Below are positions 14,683 through 19,428 of a stretch of 19,428 bases of DNA, piece after piece; the first letter of the stretch is position 1, and the number at the start of each line of letters is the position of its first letter. Location: positions 1 through 19,428 of the forward strand of contig JAWOBE010000110.1 of the NCBI GenBank assembly GCA_046498185.1. Reading direction: 5' to 3'. The translations under genes and the position numbers were made by a program. The stretch comes from CAYXDR01 sp046498185. GTDB taxonomy: Bacteria; Desulfobacterota; DSM-4660; Desulfatiglandales; Desulfatiglandaceae. The notes under the pieces were generated by a model, which was not told the origin of the DNA, made no database searches, and saw nothing but the letters and a program-made list of their open reading frames with translations.

Positions 14683-15333
14683 ATGATTTATTACCGCGAG
14701 GCGGAAAAAGGGGGGAAAGCAAGACTCCTACCTATGTCTTATTTGGTACTTGTAATCGGTATAGTTGTGTTTTTTATTGCGGCTCCGGCAGGTGCGGGAG
14801 GGATGGTGGAAGTTAGGTCGATCTATGAAAAAGCGTCCAAACAGCGCGGGCGATCTGTTTCCGAGGCGCTTGATGCAGTGAAGATGTTTTTGCAGAACAA
14901 TCCTGACGATGTTGCCGCGACCATGTATCAAGGCAGTCTCTACACAATGCTCGCAGGAGACAGCTTTTTCCCATGGAAAAAAATTTACTACCTCAGGAAG
15001 GGAGTTGACCTGATGGATTCAGCTATGGAGCGCCTGGCATATGCCAAGTCCCATGGCCGTGACCCGGAATTGGAGATTCTTTTGATCGGGGCCATTACCA
15101 ACGCCCGTATTCCGCGGGTCTTCAACCGGGCCGGATTGGCGCGCCGGGATTTGGCTCGTATCCTCGAACATCCAGGTTTTTCCGGGTTACCCAAAGAAGT
15201 TCGTGCCGAGGTGCTTGCGTGGATTGCGCGCTATGCGCGCGAGGACGGGGAAAGAGTGCGAGCTGAGGGCGCGATGGCCAAGGCCAGGAAACTGGACGCA
15301 ACAGTGGCTGAAGCCGTCTGGAGTGAAAAATGA
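14683..15333 (+). CDS. Exported helical-repeat (TPR-like) protein
   Basis: The 216-residue protein has a long basic N-region (MIYYREAEKGGKARLLPM), a hydrophobic core at about 19-36 and a plausible signal-peptidase site after APAGAGG (about 35-40). The mature part is alpha-helical, with TPR-like spacing, as in VAATMYQGSLYTMLAGDSF and GEDG-type turns followed by VRAEGAMAKARKLDATVAEA. No catalytic motif is evident. It follows the thioesterase gene by 14 bases behind GAGGTGGAA, and its stop overlaps the ABC ATPase start. A periplasmic scaffold or adaptor for the exporter is a reasonable inference. An internal ATG at 14734 is an alternative start that would give a shorter signal peptide. Confidence 0.75.
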   Translation: MIYYREAEKGGKARLLPMSYLVLVIGIVVFFIAAPAGAGGMVEVRSIYEKASKQRGRSVSEALDAVKMFLQNNPDDVAATMYQGSLYTMLAGDSFFPWKKIYYLRKGVDLMDSAMERLAYAKSHGRDPELEILLIGAITNARIPRVFNRAGLARRDLARILEHPGFSGLPKEVRAEVLAWIARYAREDGERVRAEGAMAKARKLDATVAEAVWSEK

Positions 15334-16064
15334 CTTTGTTTGCGACTGTCCGATCGACCCCGGCAAAGTCCGGCTGTATGCCGCCTGGGGAGAAGGAAGT
15401 AGTGCGGGCCAAAGGTCTTTTCAAGACTTACCGGCGGGGAGCGGATACCGTCCAAGCTCTCGCGGGTGTTGATTTGATTTTGCGACGGGGCGACGTCACT
15501 GCGGTGACGGGCCCATCGGGCAGCGGTAAAAGCACATTGCTTAACATCCTGGGGTTGATCGACACTCCCGATGAGGGCGTGCTGGTTCTCGACGGCATGC
15601 AGGTGGATTTCCGCGACACGGAAGGGAAGGAGCACCTGCGCTCGTGTTGCCTGGGTTTTGTTTTCCAGAGTTTCAACTTGATATCTGTACTTTCCGCCGT
15701 TGAAAACGTTGAACTGCCGCTTTTTCTGCATTCAATGGGACGCAAGGAGCGGAGGGATCGTGCCGTCGAGATACTCGTAGCGGTAGGCCTCGGCGACCGT
15801 ATAAGCCACCGGCCGCGGGAGCTTTCCGCAGGGCAACAGCAACGTGTGGCTGTAGCAAGGGCGCTGGTGGCTCGACCGGCGCTTGTGCTGGCCGACGAAC
15901 CGACAGCCAGCTTGGACAGCCGATCGGCCTTCGGGCTTCTGGACTTGATGTATGGCCTGAACTCAAAATTAGGGACTACCTTTCTGTTTTCCACTCATGA
16001 TCGGCGACTGGCTGAGCGCGTGTGCACAGTCATGGTGCTTCAAGACGGGAGACTGGCATCGTGA
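15330..16064 (+). CDS. LolD/MacB-type ABC transporter ATPase
   Basis: This 244-residue ABC ATPase has Walker A GPSGSGKST (61-69), the Q-loop VFQSFNL (Gln113), the signature LSAGQQQRVA (165-174), Walker B LVLADEP (185-191) and switch His223. It belongs to the MacB/LolD/FtsE subfamily, which powers mechanotransmission-type exporters rather than substrate channels. The first 20 or so residues precede the usual start, so Met17 (15378) is an alternative start. The ATG overlaps the stop of the preceding gene (ATGA), and the permease follows with a 4-base overlap, so it is the energising subunit of that exporter. Confidence 0.94.
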   Translation: MTLFATVRSTPAKSGCMPPGEKEVVRAKGLFKTYRRGADTVQALAGVDLILRRGDVTAVTGPSGSGKSTLLNILGLIDTPDEGVLVLDGMQVDFRDTEGKEHLRSCCLGFVFQSFNLISVLSAVENVELPLFLHSMGRKERRDRAVEILVAVGLGDRISHRPRELSAGQQQRVAVARALVARPALVLADEPTASLDSRSAFGLLDLMYGLNSKLGTTFLFSTHDRRLAERVCTVMVLQDGRLAS

Positions 16065-17284
16065 TTAAATGGATTATATTTGCATGGCGCAATGTCCTAC
16101 GAAACACACGCCGTAGCCTCATGGCCTGGGGAATCGTGGCTCTTGGCACCGTGGCTCTTCTCCTGAGTATAGGCTTTGTTCTGGCCACTTTTCTGGGCCT
16201 TCGAGAGGTCACCATCCACAGCGAGGTTGGGCATATCCAGGTTGCTGCTCCCGGTGGTTTTGACAGAGCCACGGGGGCGAATGCCTTTTTGAGCCCTGAG
16301 CGAATCGAGGCGGTGGAGCGTTTTGTTGAAGGGCTTTCCGGTGTGCGTTTTGTCATGCGGCGCCTGCTGTTTGAAGGTTTGGCCTCTAACGGCGAGACGA
16401 CGGTTGCCGTGATCGGGCGCGGGGTTGATCCCGGGCGGGAGATGCGAATGTCCACGATGTTTGCTCCGATTGAGGCTGGCCTGCCCCTGCCTGCCTCAAT
16501 GCCAGCCGGAAAACGACCGGCCCTGCTGGGCAGCGATTTAGCACAAGGGCTTGCTGTGCGGCCCGGGGATATAGTGACAGTGGTGGCGGCCATGAGCGGG
16601 GGAGGCATCAATGCCGTGGATCTGGATGTTTATGGTAACTACCGCACGGGTACCCCCGATCGGGATGCTCGCAACGTCATGATGCCTTTGGGCATTGCCC
16701 AGGAACTCCTTGGTGTGGACGGGGTAAGCAGGCTGGTATTTGTTCTTAACAAAACCGAAGCCACTGAGACTACGGCCGAAGCTTTGCGCGTTAAATTTCC
16801 GAACCTTGAGGTGAGAACCTGGCGGATGATGTCGTCTTTCTACGACCAGGTTGTGACCCTTTACACCAATATTTTTACCGTCATGTGCACCATCATCGTG
16901 TTGGTGGTTCTACTGTCTGTGGGCAACACCATGCTTATGACGGTGCTTGAGCGGGTACGCGAGGTGGGGACCATGGGCGCCATTGGTTTTCCGGCTTCAC
17001 GAATGCGCATAGGTTTCGCCCTGGAGGGAGCCATTATCGGAATGCTGGGCGGCGTTGCCGGGCTTGTAGTGGCCTTCGTAGTATCTATGGCAGTGACCGG
17101 CCTTGGAATCGAAATGCCTCCGCCGCCTGGTCGAACCACCGCTTATCCCCTCGTCATTTTGGTCAGCGGGCCGGCTTATGGCGCGGTGCTGCTGCTGATG
17201 GTGCTGTGCGGTGTGGCTGGTGCCTGGGTTCCCGCCCACCATGCCGTCCGGAAACCGATAGTGGAGGCATTAGGGCATGATTAA
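16061..17284 (+). CDS. MacB/LolC/E-type ABC transporter permease
   Basis: The 407-residue permease has four predicted transmembrane helices at about 21-43, 271-293, 320-347 and 363-390, with a large extracytoplasmic domain (about 45-265) between the first two. This is the MacB_PCD + FtsX arrangement of type VII ABC exporters. The conserved LERVREVGTMGAIGFPASRM follows helix 2. The start is GTG at 16061, overlapping the ATPase stop (GTGA) behind GGGAGACTG; an upstream in-frame GTG at 16022 lies within the ATPase gene. Family members extract lipids or lipoproteins from the inner membrane (LolCE) or drive periplasmic export (MacB). Only one permease gene is present, so it probably works as a homodimer. 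Confidence 0.93.
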   Translation: MIKWIIFAWRNVLRNTRRSLMAWGIVALGTVALLLSIGFVLATFLGLREVTIHSEVGHIQVAAPGGFDRATGANAFLSPERIEAVERFVEGLSGVRFVMRRLLFEGLASNGETTVAVIGRGVDPGREMRMSTMFAPIEAGLPLPASMPAGKRPALLGSDLAQGLAVRPGDIVTVVAAMSGGGINAVDLDVYGNYRTGTPDRDARNVMMPLGIAQELLGVDGVSRLVFVLNKTEATETTAEALRVKFPNLEVRTWRMMSSFYDQVVTLYTNIFTVMCTIIVLVVLLSVGNTMLMTVLERVREVGTMGAIGFPASRMRIGFALEGAIIGMLGGVAGLVVAFVVSMAVTGLGIEMPPPPGRTTAYPLVILVSGPAYGAVLLLMVLCGVAGAWVPAHHAVRKPIVEALGHD

Positions 17285-18035
17285 TTTTATTAGAACGCAT
17301 CGATTTGTATGGATGCTTATTTTTTTAACTTCCGTCGGTTGGGAGGCGTCAGCCGAAAATGACGCAGTGGTTCCGGCGGATATGGCGGCGCTACTGGAGA
17401 GGGCGGATGAAATGCGGCTACCCTTTCGCGAGGGGCGTGTGCGCGTAGAACTCCTTTCTCTGAAGGGTGACCGGGTAACAGGTCGTTCGGCGTTCGAGGT
17501 ATTGCAGTCCGACGGTGGTGCCAGCCGTGTAGAAATGCTGGCTGCGCGCGTGCGCGGCCAGCGAGCGCTGCTCTCGGATCATGGATTATGGCTCTATGTA
17601 CCTTCCAGCCGACGGGTTATCCGCCTCACCCCGCTCCAGCGTTTGATGGGTAACGCCAACTACGGCGACATTGGGCGCATGCGTTGGACGGACGACTACA
17701 AGATAGTCAAGGTAACACGCGCGGTGAACAGGCCGAGGGTGTGGGCCTTCCGCCTCAAGGCCAAGGCTCCGACGGCTGTTTATCCCGAGGTGGCATTACG
17801 TCTGGAAGAGGAAACAGCACGCCCCCTGGATGCAGACTTTTATGCTTCCAGCGGTAAGCTTATCAAGAGCGCTAAATACAATCCGCCGGTTGTGCTCAAC
17901 GGCCGCAAGGTGATCGACACCATAACTTTTACCGGTGGTTTGGGCGGCGAGACACGGACCCGCATGGTAATGGGGGCCTTTAAGGAGGAAAACTTGCCTG
18001 AATACCTTTTCACCGTGGGCGGGCTCGGGAAGTGA
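17277..18035 (+). CDS. LolA-like outer-membrane lipid/lipoprotein carrier protein
   Basis: The 252-residue protein has a signal peptide (residues 1-26, hydrophobic core VWMLIFLTSV, cleavage after EASA). The mature part has the beta-rich pattern of outer-membrane lipoprotein-sorting proteins, including GLWLYVPSSRRVIRLTP near residues 102-118 and the pattern VALRLEEETARPLDADFY. These LolA/LolB-fold periplasmic carriers form a hydrophobic half-barrel that shuttles acylated cargo from an inner-membrane ABC transporter to the outer membrane. Its start overlaps the permease stop by 8 bases behind GGAGG. Given the upstream fatty-acid-like enzymes, the cargo is probably the pathway product rather than generic lipoproteins. 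Confidence 0.85.
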   Translation: MINFIRTHRFVWMLIFLTSVGWEASAENDAVVPADMAALLERADEMRLPFREGRVRVELLSLKGDRVTGRSAFEVLQSDGGASRVEMLAARVRGQRALLSDHGLWLYVPSSRRVIRLTPLQRLMGNANYGDIGRMRWTDDYKIVKVTRAVNRPRVWAFRLKAKAPTAVYPEVALRLEEETARPLDADFYASSGKLIKSAKYNPPVVLNGRKVIDTITFTGGLGGETRTRMVMGAFKEENLPEYLFTVGGLGK

Positions 18036-19300
18036 AAAGGTCAATAGCAATGGCGGTGTCTATTGTTTTAGGGATGTGTTGTTGCGGTGGGCCAGCCGCC
18101 GAAGGTATGTTTGCCGATGTCGACTTGTCGACGACGGTTCTGAATGAGATGGAGATCACCAGCGCTCGGTCCAGCCGCTTCAATCCAGGCGACGTTTTGG
18201 GGCGCGAACGGACCTTAATTACCGGAGCCGTCGTTATTTCGCCCTCTGTGGCCGGCATTCAGGGTCGCCTGCGCTTGGAGGCCTCTAGGGATATTCGACG
18301 TGGTAGATGGAACGACACCTCAGCAGAAATTCAAGAGCTTTACACCACTTTTGGTGTATTGGAGGGCGTTAAGGCCACAGTAGGTAAATCTTTTCTGTCT
18401 TGGGACGTTTCCTATGCCTCCAAGCCGGTTAATTTTTTTGCCCGGAAAACCGACTATATGGACATAAGGGATTATCGACGCCGAATTGTGGGCGTCCCGA
18501 TGGTGGCGTTGTCTTGGACTGGAAAGGCAGGCACCCTCACCGGTGTTGTTGCATCCGACTGTGCGGAGGATACGGACCGAGGACAGTGGGCTTTTCGAGC
18601 CCAGGGGCATACAGGTGCCGCGGAAGTGGCCGCATTGATCCGTGGGCGTTCCGGTGGCCCTGTCGGGTTCGGCGGCACACTAACCTGTGTACAAGGACAG
18701 TCCCTTGAGCTGCACGGAAGTCTGTTTTTGATCCGAGGCACCGATAGCAGGGTACACCGCGTTGCCAACTCCAATTCTTTTTCCTCTTTTGATCCGGGAT
18801 TGCTGGCCGTTTACACCACGGGAACCGCTCACTACAGATGGGTTCCTCACCTGGTATTGGGCGCGCAATACACAACAGAATCCCTGTTCAACGTGCTGGT
18901 GGAATACATTCATGACGGCTCCGGGCTGTCGGGGAGCGAGTGGGACCATCTTTTGAAGGCGGCTGACGATTTAAGCGTGGTGAGGGCTCTGGGTGCGCCG
19001 CGAGCCGCGGTTGAAGGGAATCTTTGTAACATAGCAGCCGCATTGCGGCCCCGGCTCACCCGTCGGGATTATTTGTTCGTGAGGGGCAGCAGAATGTGGG
19101 GCAAAACCGAGGGGAGTGTGGGCGCTCTTATCGGCCTGGCTGATGGAGGTGTGACCCTTAGCGGCACTCTGAGCTACCAGCCGGAATCGACCTGGGATGT
19201 CTGGGCGGAGTTTCACCGCAATATGGGACCAAAACGCAGTGAATTCGGTGAGGTTCCCGAACGCATGCGCCTCACGCTAATGCTTCGGTTTTTGTTTTAG
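18032..19300 (+). CDS. Predicted outer-membrane beta-barrel protein
   Basis: This is a 422-residue exported protein: N-terminal signal peptide (about 1-24, with CCCGG near the cleavage region), then many alternating hydrophobic/polar strands such as TLSGTLSYQPESTWDVWAEF, and a C-terminal aromatic residue (LTLMLRFLF ending in Phe), as expected for BAM-assembled barrels. I do not recognise the family. It starts with GTG at 18032, overlapping the LolA-like stop by 4 bases. As the final structural gene after the ABC/LolA set, it may receive or surface-expose the exported lipid; a porin-like role is another possibility. Confidence 0.75.
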   Translation: MKRSIAMAVSIVLGMCCCGGPAAEGMFADVDLSTTVLNEMEITSARSSRFNPGDVLGRERTLITGAVVISPSVAGIQGRLRLEASRDIRRGRWNDTSAEIQELYTTFGVLEGVKATVGKSFLSWDVSYASKPVNFFARKTDYMDIRDYRRRIVGVPMVALSWTGKAGTLTGVVASDCAEDTDRGQWAFRAQGHTGAAEVAALIRGRSGGPVGFGGTLTCVQGQSLELHGSLFLIRGTDSRVHRVANSNSFSSFDPGLLAVYTTGTAHYRWVPHLVLGAQYTTESLFNVLVEYIHDGSGLSGSEWDHLLKAADDLSVVRALGAPRAAVEGNLCNIAAALRPRLTRRDYLFVRGSRMWGKTEGSVGALIGLADGGVTLSGTLSYQPESTWDVWAEFHRNMGPKRSEFGEVPERMRLTLMLRFLF

Positions 19301-19305
19301 ACGCT

Positions 19306-19428
19306 GTGGAATCTCTACCTTGCGTGCAGGCGTGGTGGCTTAAGATGGATGACGTTCCGCAGCAGGGCAATGAACGTTTTTACGCCATGCTTGATAATGG
19401 AGAGCAGACCCGCGCCCGCCGTTTCCTC
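19306..19428 (+). CDS. Sfp-type 4'-phosphopantetheinyl transferase, N-terminal part, truncated by the right edge
   Basis: From GTG at 19306, 41 codons stay open to the window edge. The peptide begins VESLPCVQAWWLKMDDVP and continues to LDNGEQTRARRFL, which matches the N terminus of Sfp/AcpT-type transferases (hydrophobic-W strand, then the helix around ERxRAxRF). This enzyme would load the coenzyme A-derived arm onto Ser50 of the operon's ACP. It begins 5 bases after the barrel gene's stop, so it belongs to the same operon. There is no strong Shine-Dalgarno, and the catalytic Asp/Glu/Lys motifs lie beyond the window, so activity cannot be judged. Confidence 0.78.
   Translation, partial: MESLPCVQAWWLKMDDVPQQGNERFYAMLDNGEQTRARRFL

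Noticed and set aside
16022..16060. Upstream GTG start for the ABC permease
   Set aside because: It lies inside the ATPase gene; GTG 16061 has the better ribosome-binding site and the usual short N terminus before helix 1.

Overview
The window reads as a chromosomal segment of a Gram-negative, anaerobe-like bacterium, most plausibly a Desulfobacterota (former Deltaproteobacteria) member. This is an inference from a PAS-type sigma-54 activator with a cysteine-rich sensor domain, a matching cysteine-containing PAS histidine kinase, moderately GC-rich coding sequence, and outer-membrane export genes. No rRNA, tRNA, IS element or CRISPR array was seen.

Left part, minus strand (1-3728): a PhoB-type response regulator and its membrane-bound PhoR-type kinase (cut by the left edge before its kinase core), an 82-residue orphan protein with a very good ribosome-binding site, and a PAS/AAA+/Fis sigma-54 activator. 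A divergent intergenic region (3729-3955) separates this from a plus-strand operon (3956-7445): CysC-like kinase, inositol-monophosphatase-family phosphatase, soluble PAS histidine kinase, short DksA/TraR-type zinc-finger protein, and a membrane-anchored protein of unknown function. A 443-bp AT-rich gap (7446-7888) with several short repeats follows.

Right part, plus strand (7889 to the right edge): one tightly packed operon of at least 14 genes, most overlapping or spaced by fewer than 30 bases. It encodes a self-contained type II fatty-acid/polyketide-like system: a DH-fold protein lacking the catalytic His, an intact FabZ-type dehydratase, an ACP, a KAS III-like enzyme with His replaced by Pro, an SDR-fold protein lacking Tyr/Lys, an intact FabG-type ketoreductase, a KS fused to a degenerate chain-length-factor-like KS, and a YbgC-type thioesterase. 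Next come envelope/export genes: a periplasmic helical-repeat protein, a LolD/MacB-type ATPase, a LolC/E- or MacB-type permease, a LolA-like carrier and an outer-membrane barrel protein. The first 41 codons of an Sfp-type phosphopantetheinyl transferase are cut by the right edge.

Working model (inference): the PPTase activates the ACP; KS/CLF, KR and DH build a chain on it. No enoyl reductase is present, so a polyene-like acyl chain is expected, as in aryl polyene pathways. The thioesterase or KAS III-like protein would release or prime it, and the ABC/LolA/barrel proteins would move the lipid to the outer membrane. The most striking pattern is that dehydratase, ketoreductase and ketosynthase each come with an adjacent or fused homologue that has lost its catalytic residues.
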